In this document: positions 1-8,139 of the stretch, in pieces
How the letters are laid out: the number at the start of each line of letters is the position of its first letter
Numbering within the stretch: position 1 is the stretch's first letter
DNA from: Bradyrhizobium sp. AUGA SZCCT0158
Lineage (GTDB): Bacteria > Pseudomonadota > Alphaproteobacteria > Rhizobiales > Xanthobacteraceae
Assembly (NCBI RefSeq): GCF_018130065.1
Contig: NZ_JAFCME010000044.1
Span: forward strand, 1-43,464
DNA length: 43,464 bases
Direction of reading: 5' to 3'
Notes under the pieces: model-generated
Told to the model about the DNA's origin: nothing
Databases searched by the model: none
The model's input: the letters and a program-made list of their open reading frames with translations, nothing else
Translations under genes and position numbers: made by a program

Positions 1-153
1 TCGTGTGCAGCTTTGTTTGCACTATTCGCACACGAGACCGCGGGTGCAGCGCGCATCCGGCATTCCCTGCGCCCTCTGAATTTTTTGGGGGCGAACGATT
101 TCAAGCACAACTCGGGCGCAACGCGTCGCGAGAATGCGAAGCCACATCCACGT

Positions 154-290
154 GTCGTCCCGGCGAAGGCCGGGCCCCATAACCCCAGGGAGTAGTTTTG
201 CGAATGGTCTCTGCTACCGAGCTTCATAGAGAGATCACGCGGTATGGGTCCCGGCCCCCCGTGCGCAATTGCGCACTAGGCCGGGACGAC
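154..290. repeat. Intergenic palindromic repeat, GTCGTCCCGG family
   Basis: The element is bounded by GTCGTCCCGGC at 154-164 and its reverse complement GCCGGGACGAC at 280-290. A second inner pair is CCGGGCCCCATA near 170 and TATGGGTCCCGG near 243. A TGCGCAATTGCGCA palindrome sits at 262-275. A related fragment with the same two motifs lies at 43322-43358. This looks like a non-coding REP or miniature-element type repeat of Bradyrhizobium-like genomes. Positions 1-153 contain no gene I can support and may be part of a larger related repeat. Confidence 0.75.
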
Positions 291-302
291 AGCAGAAACC
301 GA

Positions 303-1199
303 TCAAAGCACTTCGAGCACCAGCTCCATCGTCATCAGCACCGGATTGTCGCCGCGCATCAGCCGGCCTTCGGCGATGCCGCCGAGATAATCCACCAACG
401 CAATATCCAGCGTCGCCTCCAGCGTACCGTCGGCGGTTGACGTGATGGTGCCGAAGCGGATCGCAAGCTCGGTCGCGAACGGCACGACGGATCGGCCATC
501 GGTGAACTGCGCGCCGATCGTGCTGCCGACCCCGCCATGAATCCGGGCCTGAAAGATCCCGTGTTGCCGGCAGAATGCTTCCAGCGCACACGCGAAATCC
601 TGGTTCGGCCGCAGCCGCAGCGCAAAGGCCCGGCTACTGGTGTCGGCACCGCTCGCCTCGCGCGGCACCGGCCCGAACAATTTGAAATTGGTCTCGCTAT
701 CCACCTCGGCGGTGAAGACAGCGCCATCGATCCCGAACGCTTCCACCACGAACGGCTCGGCGACGATGCTCTCCTCGGGCAGGATGTGGCCGCCATGCAG
801 GTCGCCGTCGGTCTCGGTCCACAGGCCGTGGCAGTGGAAGAACGGCGCGCCGTCGCGCTCGCCCAAAGTCATCGCCGCGAACTTGAGCTGCGTGATGCCT
901 TCGGGCCGGAAGGTGTCACTGTAGAACGCGGCATTGGCGCCGGTCTTCGACAGCGCCGGCATCACATAGGCAAACGGCCCGAGCGCCCCGCCCCGCATGC
1001 TCAGCACGCCGCCGGCAAAACCTGCCTCGGCGAAGCCGCGGCGCGCGGCTTCGAGCAGCGGCAGGCCGGCTTGCAGCGTGAACGAGAACGCGCGGCCCCG
1101 CGCCTCGACCCACTGGATGCGTTCAGGGTTCGGCGGACCGGGCTGGAGGATGCTGCGCATTGCTTCCGGCACCGGCCGGTTTGCCTTCGCCGCCGTCAT
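303..1199 (-). CDS. Tandem PPC (DUF296) domain protein
   Basis: The 298-residue protein contains two copies of the PPC fold (plants and prokaryotes conserved, DUF296). The first copy, about residues 35-175, carries the histidine cluster typical of the family: H122 and H124 in FHCHG, and H135 and H138 in LHGGH. The second copy, about 185-298, contains ARIHGGVGS and a degenerate metal site. Most bacterial PPC proteins are single-domain, about 140 residues, so this is a duplication. No signal peptide or membrane segment is visible. Its start codon overlaps the stop of the upstream acyl-CoA synthetase gene (ATGA), so the two are probably one translationally coupled operon. The biochemical function of stand-alone bacterial PPC proteins is poorly defined. 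A link to acyl-CoA metabolism here is inferred only from the operon. Confidence 0.85.
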   Translation of the reverse strand: MTAAKANRPVPEAMRSILQPGPPNPERIQWVEARGRAFSFTLQAGLPLLEAARRGFAEAGFAGGVLSMRGGALGPFAYVMPALSKTGANAAFYSDTFRPEGITQLKFAAMTLGERDGAPFFHCHGLWTETDGDLHGGHILPEESIVAEPFVVEAFGIDGAVFTAEVDSETNFKLFGPVPREASGADTSSRAFALRLRPNQDFACALEAFCRQHGIFQARIHGGVGSTIGAQFTDGRSVVPFATELAIRFGTITSTADGTLEATLDIALVDYLGGIAEGRLMRGDNPVLMTMELVLEVL

Positions 1200-2836
1200 C
1201 GTGGCGCGTCTTGACTGGTGAGGTCGAGCAGCCCGCGCGCCTCGAGTTCGTCGCGCACCAGCCGCTTCGGGATCTTGCCGTATCCGGACTTCGGCAGCGC
1301 CTCCCAGAAGAAGAACCGCTTCGGCATCTTGTAGCGCGGCACCTTCGGCGACAGGAATGCGGCGAGCTCCGCCTCGCTCACCGCAGCCGCGCCCTCGCGC
1401 GCAACGCAGACGGCGACGCCGACCTCGCCCCAGAACGGGTCGGGCACCCCGAGCACGGCGACCTCACCGATGCCGGGATGCGTCAGGATCTTCTCCTCGA
1501 CCTCGCGCGGATAGATGTTCGACCCGCCCGAGATGTACATGTCGGAGGCGCGGCCGGTGATGTAGAGAAAACCCTCCTCGTCCATATGGCCGAGATCGCC
1601 GGTGCGGAACCAGCCGTCGCGAAACGCCTTCGCATTGGCATCCGGGTTGTCGTAATAGCCGGCGAACACGGCGGGGCCGATCACGCAGATCTCGCCGGTC
1701 TCGAACGGTTTGAGTTCGCGCCCGTCATCGCCCTGGATCGAGACCTGCATGCCGGTGCGCTCGAAGCCGCAGGTGCCGATCCGCGCATGCGGCGTATCCT
1801 CGGGGTCATGCAGATTGGCCGGCATGACAGTGATGTTGCCGGTGACTTCGCCGAGCCCGAAATACTGCACCAGCACCTTGCCCAGCTTGTTCAGCGCGGC
1901 CTTCTGGTCCTCGCGGTACATCGGCGCGCCGGCATAGATGATGAAGCGGAGCGAGGAATGGTCGTAGCGGTCGACCGCGGGATGCTCGACCATCATCTTC
2001 AAAATGGTCGGCACCGTAAAAATGTTGCTGACGCGATGCGCCTCGATCAGCCGGAACGCCTCGTTGATATCGAATTTTTCCGACGGCAGCAGGATGGTCG
2101 GCACGCCCCGCGCCGCCTGCACCAGCTGGTGCACGCCGGCACCGTGCGACAGCGGCGCCACCACCAGAGAGGCGTCCTGCTCGGTGGTGCCGGGCATCAA
2201 ATCGGCGAGATGGTTGGTGACCACAAAGGCCATCTGGCCATGGGTCAGCACCGCGGCCTTGGAGCGGCCCGTGGTGCCTGACGTGAAGAAGAACCAGCAG
2301 GGGTCGTTGTAGTCGACCGCGGTATTGGCAAAACTCTCGCCGGCATGCGCCGCAATGGCGGCGCTCACCGACTTCTCGCCAAAGGCGCCCTCGCCGATCC
2401 GCCAGATGAACTCCAGCGCGGGGTTGGCTACGGCGGCGGCGTGTTCCGGGAAATCGCCGTGGCACAAAAATCCCTTGGCGCCCGAGGCAGTGGCAAGATA
2501 GGCGACCTCGTCCGGCATCAAGCGGAAGTTGGTCGGCACCCAGACCACGCCGAGCCGGAACGCCGCAAACATCGACCAGAACATCTCGTCGCAATTTTTC
2601 GAATGCACCAGCAGTCGGTCGCCCTTGACGAGGCCGCGTTCGGCAAGCGCCGCTGAAAGCGCCGAGACGGCGCGGTCGATCTCGCGCCAGGTCCAGGTCC
2701 GGTCGCCGTAGATAAAGCCGGTGCGATCGCCATGGCGGCGGGCGTTCTGGGTCACCAGATGCGCCAGGTTCATCACCCGGTTCGACATCCGCACGAGGCC
2801 GCCGCGCGGCGCGGCTGTGGTTGCGGTTCCCGTCAT
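1196..2836 (-). CDS. Acyl-CoA synthetase (AMP-binding, ANL superfamily)
   Basis: This 546-residue enzyme should activate a carboxylic acid to acyl-AMP and then acyl-CoA. The ATP-binding P-loop is TSGTTGRSK at about residues 185-193. The A8 hinge region includes GWFRTGDLG and ends in SGGSNIYPREVEE. The A10 catalytic lysine is about K521 in SGYGKIPKR. An open frame continues upstream to 3277, but that part has no family similarity and runs over the opposite-strand miniprotein at 3030. I therefore start at the ATG at 2836, with 2788 as an alternative; neither has a strong ribosome site. The gene is immediately upstream of, and overlaps, the tandem PPC gene. The substrate cannot be read from the sequence; medium- or long-chain fatty acids or aromatic acids are all possible. 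Confidence 0.9.
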   Translation of the reverse strand: MTGTATTAAPRGGLVRMSNRVMNLAHLVTQNARRHGDRTGFIYGDRTWTWREIDRAVSALSAALAERGLVKGDRLLVHSKNCDEMFWSMFAAFRLGVVWVPTNFRLMPDEVAYLATASGAKGFLCHGDFPEHAAAVANPALEFIWRIGEGAFGEKSVSAAIAAHAGESFANTAVDYNDPCWFFFTSGTTGRSKAAVLTHGQMAFVVTNHLADLMPGTTEQDASLVVAPLSHGAGVHQLVQAARGVPTILLPSEKFDINEAFRLIEAHRVSNIFTVPTILKMMVEHPAVDRYDHSSLRFIIYAGAPMYREDQKAALNKLGKVLVQYFGLGEVTGNITVMPANLHDPEDTPHARIGTCGFERTGMQVSIQGDDGRELKPFETGEICVIGPAVFAGYYDNPDANAKAFRDGWFRTGDLGHMDEEGFLYITGRASDMYISGGSNIYPREVEEKILTHPGIGEVAVLGVPDPFWGEVGVAVCVAREGAAAVSEAELAAFLSPKVPRYKMPKRFFFWEALPKSGYGKIPKRLVRDELEARGLLDLTSQDAPR

Positions 2837-3029
2837 GTCGGCACCGCCGCACTGCACAAGCCAAGCAAAATCATCATCGTTACGCTTCTCAACGCTGATC
2901 TGAACATTCCGGCCGGACGTTAGCAGAAAGCCCGGCCTCTGCCAGCGCGTCCAGGTACAGGCTGCGTGCTTATAGACGCGGCTGCATGGCTGGCCCATGG
3001 TGCCATCAGCCAAACGCCGGGAGATCAAG

Positions 3030-3158
3030 ATGGCCAATGAAAAAGGCCCGAACATCAAGAAGAAGCAGAAATGCAAGAATTGCGAGGGCAAGGGCCTGGT
3101 GAAGAAGGGCGATAACGTCGTGAAATGCCAGCGCTGCAAGGGGACCGGCGTGCGCTGA
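3030..3158 (+). CDS. 42-residue CxxCxGxG zinc-ribbon-like miniprotein
   Basis: This short gene encodes 42 residues with two cysteine knuckles: CKNCEGKG at residues 15-22 and CQRCKGTG at 33-40. Both match the CxxCxGxG repeat of the DnaJ cysteine-rich zinc domain. Two knuckles make one complete Cys4 zinc site, so the protein could be a free-standing half of a DnaJ zinc finger. The N-terminus is lysine-rich (KKKQK at 10-14). A GGGAG ribosome site begins about eleven bases before the ATG. The gene runs divergently from the acyl-CoA synthetase, with about 190 bases between them. No J-domain or peptide-binding domain is present. Zinc binding is inferred from the motif; a chaperone or nucleic-acid-binding role would be speculation. 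Confidence 0.8.
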   Translation: MANEKGPNIKKKQKCKNCEGKGLVKKGDNVVKCQRCKGTGVR

Positions 3159-3281
3159 CCTCCCGATTTCCCACGCCGAAACAGGACCACCCGGCGGGTC
3201 CCGGGCGATCCTGTCGTCATCGTTACCACGCTGCCACGCAGGCCTGCCGACGAGAAAGCCGGCAGGCCCGATCGCAAGCCA

Positions 3282-3686
3282 TTACTGCGGATGGTTGGCG
3301 AGTTCCTGGTCGGTCAGGCGCCAATCCTGCCACAGCTGAAGCGCGCCGAGCAGAGCCACGACTGCGCCGAGTATCGCGTGCCAAGCCGGCAGAAACGTGT
3401 CGCCGGAATAGCCGAAAATCCACGGTGAAGCGATCAGCCAGAGCCCGAGGACGATCTCCGCCACCTCCTCCCAGCGCTGCAATGCGACATATTCCAGCTG
3501 GGCGAGGCCGAATACCAGCATGCCGACCACGAAGGTGTTGAGAATCATGGTGCTGCGATCGGCGGTCATGACCTCGTTGGCCGGTTGCACGGGAAACCAG
3601 GGCGACACCACGATCAGCACGCCAAGTAGCATGCCGAACCAGTCCTCCCACGATCGATGTGTTCTGAAGAAACGAAAGTCCGACAT
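3282..3686 (-). CDS. SPW repeat membrane protein
   Basis: A 134-residue integral membrane protein with about four hydrophobic segments and two copies of the SPW motif: VVSPWF near the first helix and IASPWIFGYSG near the third. This is the hallmark of the SPW repeat family, whose function is not established. I chose the ATG at 3686 because a strong GGGAGG ribosome site lies six to seven bases upstream. An earlier in-frame ATG at 3713 would add nine residues, but the ribosome site lies inside that extension. The gene stands alone, convergent with the miniprotein at 3030 and downstream of the TPR gene on the same strand. Confidence 0.85.
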   Translation of the reverse strand: MSDFRFFRTHRSWEDWFGMLLGVLIVVSPWFPVQPANEVMTADRSTMILNTFVVGMLVFGLAQLEYVALQRWEEVAEIVLGLWLIASPWIFGYSGDTFLPAWHAILGAVVALLGALQLWQDWRLTDQELANHPQ

Positions 3687-3831
3687 AGTAAACCTCCCAT
3701 TGAAAAGAGGCATACGTCAGCGGCCGGCAATCCCTGACATTTCCGATCTCGAACCATATCCGGCCGCATCGGGGCGTATGTCTTGCAAAAGACGTAGGTA
3801 CACCCTAACCGGTTGCAAGACCACGAACCAT

Positions 3832-4776
3832 CTATTGCGCTGCGCCAAGTTGCTGCAGGCCTTCACGGGCGGTGCGCAGGCTGGGGTTGATCTCCAGGGC
3901 TTTGCGGAAATCCGCGACCGCGCCGGCCTTGTTGCCCAGCCGCATCTTGGCCTGGCCGCGGTTATTCCAGGAATAGGCGTCAGCCGGATCGTATTGCAAC
4001 GCCTTGTCGTAATCGGCAATGCCGCGCTTGGTATCGCCCTGATACAGCCGGATCATGCCGCGGTTGCGCCAGCCCCGGGCATCGGTCGGCGCGATTTTGG
4101 CCGCCGCACCGTAATCGGCGGCGGCACGCTCCAGTTGCTCGGTATCGCGATAGACATTGCCGCGGTTGATATAGGCCAGCACGTCCGGCTTCAGCTTGAT
4201 CTGAATGCTGTAATCGGCGATCGCGCGGGTGGTGTCGCGCTTGCGATGATGGAGATAGCCGCGGTTGCCATAGGCGATGGCGAGCGACGGGTTATGTTTG
4301 ATGGCGGCGTCGAAATCGGTCAGCGCGCGATCGAGGTCGCCTTTTCCGACCCAGGCGTCGCCGCGATTGTTGTAGGCCAACGCGAAGGTCGGATCGATGC
4401 GGAGCGCCGCGTCATAGTCGGCCATGGCGTGATCGAGTTCGCGCTTGAAGGCATAGACCCGTCCGCGATTGGTATAGGCGCATGCATAGTCCGGATCGAG
4501 CCTGATCGCCTCATTGAGGTCGGCCATGGCGGCGTCGAGTTCACGCTTCTCGGTAAGCCCGTGGCCGCGGTTGCAATAGGCGCCGGCGAGCCTCTTGCCG
4601 GTCTCGGTCTTGCCATCGATCACGACGCTGCAGGCCGTTACCCGCTCATTCGGCGCCGTCGTCGTGTTGGTACAGGCCTGCCAGTTCCGGTCGCCCCCGG
4701 CAGATGCGGCTGGCGCTTGCGTGAACGTCAGCGATGCACCCAGCAGCGATGCGGTCAGGCAGGTCAAAATGCGCAT
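3832..4776 (-). CDS. Secreted tetratricopeptide (TPR) repeat protein
   Basis: The 314-residue protein begins with a signal peptide that should be cut after about A26 (PAASA). It then carries about seven consecutive TPR units from roughly residue 65 to the end. The repeats show the regular pattern AYxNRGxxxxxxxxxxxAxADYxxAxxxxP, including AYTNRGRVYAF, AYNNRGDAW and SWNNRGQAK. TPR arrays bind proteins, so a periplasmic scaffold or adaptor is likely; the partner cannot be told from sequence. A GGGGTGA ribosome site precedes the ATG. The gene is divergent from the mini-GNAT gene at 4875, about 100 bases away, and is probably monocistronic. Confidence 0.85.
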   Translation of the reverse strand: MRILTCLTASLLGASLTFTQAPAASAGGDRNWQACTNTTTAPNERVTACSVVIDGKTETGKRLAGAYCNRGHGLTEKRELDAAMADLNEAIRLDPDYACAYTNRGRVYAFKRELDHAMADYDAALRIDPTFALAYNNRGDAWVGKGDLDRALTDFDAAIKHNPSLAIAYGNRGYLHHRKRDTTRAIADYSIQIKLKPDVLAYINRGNVYRDTEQLERAAADYGAAAKIAPTDARGWRNRGMIRLYQGDTKRGIADYDKALQYDPADAYSWNNRGQAKMRLGNKAGAVADFRKALEINPSLRTAREGLQQLGAAQ

Positions 4777-4874
4777 GATGTCACCCCGGCAAGCGATTTC
4801 TCCCTTGGTCGCTCGTTTGCATCATCGGGTTCACATGCCTACATGAGTGGGGTGAATCGCATGGAACTCCTCGC

Positions 4875-5144
4875 ATGACCGTCCGCAACAACAAGGCCCA
4901 AAACCGCTTCGAACTCGACGTCGAGGGTACGGTAGCGTTTGCGAATTATCGGCTGACCCCGTCGGCTGTCATCATCACCCATACCGAAACGCCGAGGGCG
5001 CTGCGCGGCCGCGGCATTGCCTCCGAACTGGTCAAGGGCGCGCTGGAATTGATCCGCGCCGACGGCCACAAGGTGATTGCCGGCTGCGGTTTTGTTGTCG
5101 ACTATCTGCGCAAGAATCCGCAGTTCGCCGATTTGACTGGCTAG
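4875..5144 (+). CDS. Mini-GNAT acetyltransferase, YjdJ/GTNAT type
   Basis: An 89-residue protein of the short GNAT subfamily (PF14542-like). It is about half the length of classical GNAT acetyltransferases. The acetyl-CoA pyrophosphate loop is RGRGIAS at residues 44-50, followed by a helix beginning ELVKGAL. The family's typical cysteine region is AGCGFVVDYL, with C71 as the likely conserved cysteine. The C-terminus KNPQFADL matches the usual hPxYxDL ending. The acceptor substrate is unknown; small metabolites or protein lysines have been proposed for the family. The gene converges on the FAH-family gene, with only 20 bases between the stops. Confidence 0.8.
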   Translation: MTVRNNKAQNRFELDVEGTVAFANYRLTPSAVIITHTETPRALRGRGIASELVKGALELIRADGHKVIAGCGFVVDYLRKNPQFADLTG

Positions 5145-5164
5145 TCTCTCGCCGGGACGAAGAC

Positions 5165-5953
5165 CTACACAATCTTGATCGACATATCCGGCAGCCCTTC
5201 CAGCTTGCACAGCAGCACATCCCCCTTCACGACCGGGCCGACATTTTCAGGCGTGCCCGAATAGATGATGTCGCCGGCCTTCAGCTCGAAGGCATCAGAC
5301 AATTTGGCGATCTGCTCGGCGACGCTCCAGATCATGTTCTGCAGGTTGGAGTTCTGCTTGACGGTGCCGTTCAGCGCCAGCGAGATCGCGCCCTTGGTGA
5401 AATGGCCGGTCTTGGCGGCGGGGTGGATCGGGCCGAGCACCGCAGAACGGTCAAAGCTCTTGCCGATCTCCCATGGCTTCTTCTCGTCGCCCAACGCGCG
5501 CTGCAGGTCGCGCCGCGTCATGTCGAGGCCGAGCGCATAGCCATAGACGTGATCGAGCGCCTTCTCCGCCGCGATGTTGGTGCCGCCCGATTTGAGCGCT
5601 GCAACCAGTTCGACCTCGTAGTGATAGTTCTTGGTCAGTGAGGGATAGGGATGATCGGCGATGCTACCGATCGCGACGTTCTGGATCGCATCCGTCGGCT
5701 TCTGAAAAAAGAACGGCGGTTCGCGGGTCGGGTCGGATCCCATTTCGCGCGCATGCGCGGCATAGTTGCGCCCGATGCAATAGATGCGGCGGACCTGAAA
5801 CACGTCGGTCTCGCCGACGATCGGAATGGTCGTGGCCGGCACTGGAAACATCGACTTCGGGCCGGCCTGCGCAGCGGCCGGAGCGCTTGCCGCCGCGCCC
5901 GCCAGCGCCAACGCTCCGGTCGTTAGAACGGTTCTGCGGTCGAGGCTGTTCAT
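5165..5953 (-). CDS. FAH-family hydrolase with Tat signal peptide
   Basis: A 262-residue protein of the fumarylacetoacetate hydrolase fold, closest in length and motifs to fumarylpyruvate hydrolases and 2-hydroxyhepta-2,4-diene-dioate isomerases. Probable metal ligands are E113 and E115 in YHYEVEL and D144 in LGLDMTRRDLQ. The lysine in GKSFDRS (K165) and the late SGTPENVGPV loop are also typical. The N-terminus DRRTVLTTGALALAG followed by an alanine-rich stretch to AAAQA is a twin-arginine signal, so the enzyme should be folded in the cytoplasm and exported. Most FAH enzymes are cytoplasmic, which makes this unusual. TatABC is encoded at 24429-26162. The physiological substrate is unknown. 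Confidence 0.88.
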   Translation of the reverse strand: MNSLDRRTVLTTGALALAGAAASAPAAAQAGPKSMFPVPATTIPIVGETDVFQVRRIYCIGRNYAAHAREMGSDPTREPPFFFQKPTDAIQNVAIGSIADHPYPSLTKNYHYEVELVAALKSGGTNIAAEKALDHVYGYALGLDMTRRDLQRALGDEKKPWEIGKSFDRSAVLGPIHPAAKTGHFTKGAISLALNGTVKQNSNLQNMIWSVAEQIAKLSDAFELKAGDIIYSGTPENVGPVVKGDVLLCKLEGLPDMSIKIV

Positions 5954-6124
5954 GATGGTCTCCCTGGTTCACGTTTCTCGTTCAGGCTGTCTCTACAGCC
6001 TTTTCGCACAAATTGCATGGCACCTGCGCTTTGCTGCATTGCAGTGAACCGCGTCGCCGCAGCTCGCGACCAACGGCCATCAGCACCGCAAAGGTGCCTC
6101 TCACATCTTGAATAGGAAAACACC

Positions 6125-6289
6125 ATGTTGATCTCTCTGATTGCCGCCATCAGGCGATACGCCCGCTACCGCTCCGAGCTCGCAAGCATGAGCCAGCTTG
6201 ACGATCGCATGCTCCGCGACATCGGCATCAGCCGCGCCGACCTTGCCAACTCCGCGCCGCGCTACACCGGGCGCCGGCCGTATCCCTGA
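6125..6289 (+). CDS. DUF1127 small protein (first copy)
   Basis: A 54-residue protein with the DUF1127 signature ELASMSQLDDRMLRDIGISR across residues 18-37. It has a hydrophobic-basic N-terminal helix (MLISLIAAIRRYARYR). An AGGAAAA ribosome site precedes the ATG. DUF1127 proteins are common arginine-rich miniproteins in alphaproteobacteria; some have been linked to phosphate or carbon metabolism and to RNA turnover. The specific role here is unknown. The gene is divergent from the FAH-family gene and is closed by a hairpin terminator. A second DUF1127 gene lies at 10277. Confidence 0.88.
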   Translation: MLISLIAAIRRYARYRSELASMSQLDDRMLRDIGISRADLANSAPRYTGRRPYP

Positions 6290-6316
6290 ACGATCGTTCT
6301 CGCGCGCATCCCAAAA

Positions 6317-6349
6317 CAAAAAAGGCCCGCGTCACGCGCGGGCCCTTTG
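6317..6349. terminator. Bidirectional hairpin terminator
   Basis: GGCCCGCG and CGCGGGCC form an eight-pair stem around a five-base loop, flanked by an A-run on the left and TTT on the right. It lies between the convergent DUF1127 gene (ends 6289) and DUF3597 gene (ends 6372), and could serve both strands. Confidence 0.8.
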
Positions 6350-6371
6350 CCTGTTGATCAGAACGAGAGCG

Positions 6372-6761
6372 TCAGTGCTTGATCTCCGGCGGCAGCTTGC
6401 CGCCATTCGCGGCCAACTTGGTCATCACCTGCTTGTGCAGCCAGATGTTCATGCTCGCCGAATCATTGCTGTCGCCGGTATAGCCGAGCTCCTTGGCGAG
6501 CTCCTTGCGCGCCGTGAAGCTCGAATCGATGTCGAGCGCCTTCATCAGATCGACGATCGAGGTGCGCCACGCCAGCTTCTCGCCCTTGTCGGCCACGGCC
6601 TTGTCGAGGATCGGCGCGACATCGATCGTCGCCGCCGGTGCTGCGGATCCGCCGGCGGCAGCTCCGCCTGCAGCCGCTCCGCCTGTCGCTCCGCCGGAAG
6701 CCGGCGCCGCGTCTGCTTTGGTGCCGAAAATCGCGCCCATGATTTTTCCGAAAATGCTCAT
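6372..6761 (-). CDS. DUF3597 domain protein
   Basis: A 129-residue protein. It begins MSIFGKIMGAIFG, an amphipathic or hydrophobic start, followed by an alanine-glycine linker at about residues 18-42. The conserved DUF3597 region follows, including VDLMKALDIDSS, ELGYTGD and MNIWLHKQVM near the C-terminus. The family has no established function. The start at 6761 is supported by a GGGAG ribosome site about ten bases upstream; an open frame to 6881 lacks both family similarity and a ribosome site. The C-terminal domain has a helical pattern resembling a small cell-wall-associated or LysM-accessory domain, but this is a weak impression. It shares a divergent promoter region (6762-7055) with the DUF2189 gene. 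Confidence 0.85.
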   Translation of the reverse strand: MSIFGKIMGAIFGTKADAAPASGGATGGAAAGGAAAGGSAAPAATIDVAPILDKAVADKGEKLAWRTSIVDLMKALDIDSSFTARKELAKELGYTGDSNDSASMNIWLHKQVMTKLAANGGKLPPEIKH

Positions 6762-7055
6762 CGTTGGCTCCCAGTGGAATTGAATAGGTATGTCGCTAGC
6801 GGCACTGTTGACCGGCAGCACCAGCCCGGGCTCGCCTTTTAGTTTAGCCAGCCAATTGTGGCTTGCCAATGAAACATTCACCGAAGCGTGAGTGCTATTG
6901 TCCCGGTTTGGGAGTACGCTGATGACTCAGTTCGCGACATGGCCAGTTGTTCTTCCCTGTCTTCGCGTCTGGTCTGATCGTGATCATGTTTGGAAACGGC
7001 ACGTTTGCGCCCTCCAGCGAGCGCAAGATGCGGCCGCCAGAGGGAGACGACGACC

Positions 7056-7985
7056 ATGGCGATTCCAATTCAAGGCACCTCATATCAAGGCAATGTCACA
7101 TCTCTGACGCAGAGCGGACAGGAGACCGCGAATGCGCCAGTGATCCGGACCATCGGCCTTTCCGATTTGCACCGGGCCTTGCAGCTCGGCTGGGAGGATT
7201 TCAAGGCCGTTCCAAGTCACGCCGTTATCCTGTGCGTGATCTATCCCGTGCTCGGATTGGTGCTGGCGCGCACGGTGCTCGGTTACTCGGTGTTGCCGCT
7301 GTTGTTTCCGCTGGCCGCAGGCTTCGCCCTGCTCGGCCCGTTCGCAGCGGTCGGCCTATATGAGATGAGCCGCCGTCGTGAGACCGGCGCACAGGCGACG
7401 GCGTGGGATGCGCTCGAGGTGCTGCGCTCGCCCTCGTTCGGCGCCATGCTCGGGCTCGGCGTCCTCCTGCTGGCGTTGTTTGTGACCTGGGTAGCCACCG
7501 CGCAGGCGATCTACATCGCGGCGTTCGGCTATGAGGGCGCGACGGGCCTGCAAGATTTCGCGACGCGGGTGCTGACCACGCCGCAAGGCTGGTGGCTGAT
7601 CGTGGTCGGCTGCGGCGTCGGCTTCCTGTTCGCCCTCGTCGCGCTCTGCATCAGCGTCGTATCGTTTCCGCTGATGCTCGATCGTCACGCCGGCGCCGGC
7701 GACGCGATGGTGACGTCCCTGCGCGCGGTCGCACGAAATCCCGTGCCGATGGCGGTCTGGGGTTTGATCGTGGCCGTGCTGCTGGTTGCAGGAACGCTGC
7801 CGTTCTTCCTTGGCCTTGCCGTCGTCATTCCACTGCTTGGCCACGCCACCTGGCATCTCTACCGGGAAACCATTGAACCGGAACTCAATCCCCAGCCGCT
7901 TCCGCCCCGCGCGCCACGCGAGCGCAAGCCCGCGGCGGACTTCCCGGCCAATCTGTTTCCCTGGCGGCGCAAGGAAGGCGCATAG
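7056..7985 (+). CDS. DUF2189 integral membrane protein
   Basis: A 309-residue predicted inner-membrane protein of the DUF2189 family with about six hydrophobic segments. The conserved N-terminal part includes IRTIGLSDLHRALQLGWEDF. Family-typical features are the positions just before each helix, such as GPFAAVGLYEMSRRRE and the later VSFPLMLDRHAG. The C-terminus is cytoplasmic-looking, proline- and arginine-rich. I start at the ATG at 7056, which has an AGGGAGA ribosome site; the open frame upstream is not family-like. The gene stands alone and ends at a strong hairpin. Function unknown; neighbours in other genomes often include oxidase-related genes, but nothing here indicates that. Confidence 0.85.
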   Translation: MAIPIQGTSYQGNVTSLTQSGQETANAPVIRTIGLSDLHRALQLGWEDFKAVPSHAVILCVIYPVLGLVLARTVLGYSVLPLLFPLAAGFALLGPFAAVGLYEMSRRRETGAQATAWDALEVLRSPSFGAMLGLGVLLLALFVTWVATAQAIYIAAFGYEGATGLQDFATRVLTTPQGWWLIVVGCGVGFLFALVALCISVVSFPLMLDRHAGAGDAMVTSLRAVARNPVPMAVWGLIVAVLLVAGTLPFFLGLAVVIPLLGHATWHLYRETIEPELNPQPLPPRAPRERKPAADFPANLFPWRRKEGA

Positions 7986-8008
7986 GCCTTACAGCAAGTA
8001 GCGAGATC

Positions 8009-8039
8009 AAACCGCCGGTCGGTTGTCGACCGGCGGTTT
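8009..8039 (+). terminator. Hairpin terminator after DUF2189 gene
   Basis: AAACCGCCGGTCG and its exact reverse complement CGACCGGCGGTTT form a 13-pair stem with a five-base loop, 24 bases after the stop codon. The stem ends in TTT, so it fits a Rho-independent terminator with a short U-tract. Confidence 0.85.
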
Positions 8040-8139
8040 GGCGTCCATTCATGCTGGCATCGCGCAAGACCAATCCAGGCCGCCCCTCGGCCTCGGCCTT
8101 CGGGTTCAGAATTGCCTATGAATTGAGCGCCTGTGCTGA

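Noticed and set aside
2837..3277. Open-frame extension of the acyl-CoA synthetase to 693 residues
   Set aside because: The extra 147 residues have no ANL similarity and overlap the miniprotein gene at 3030 on the other strand.
6018..6034. Sigma-54-like TGGCAC...TTGC upstream of the first DUF1127 gene
   Set aside because: The distance between GG and GC is 14 bases instead of the required 12.
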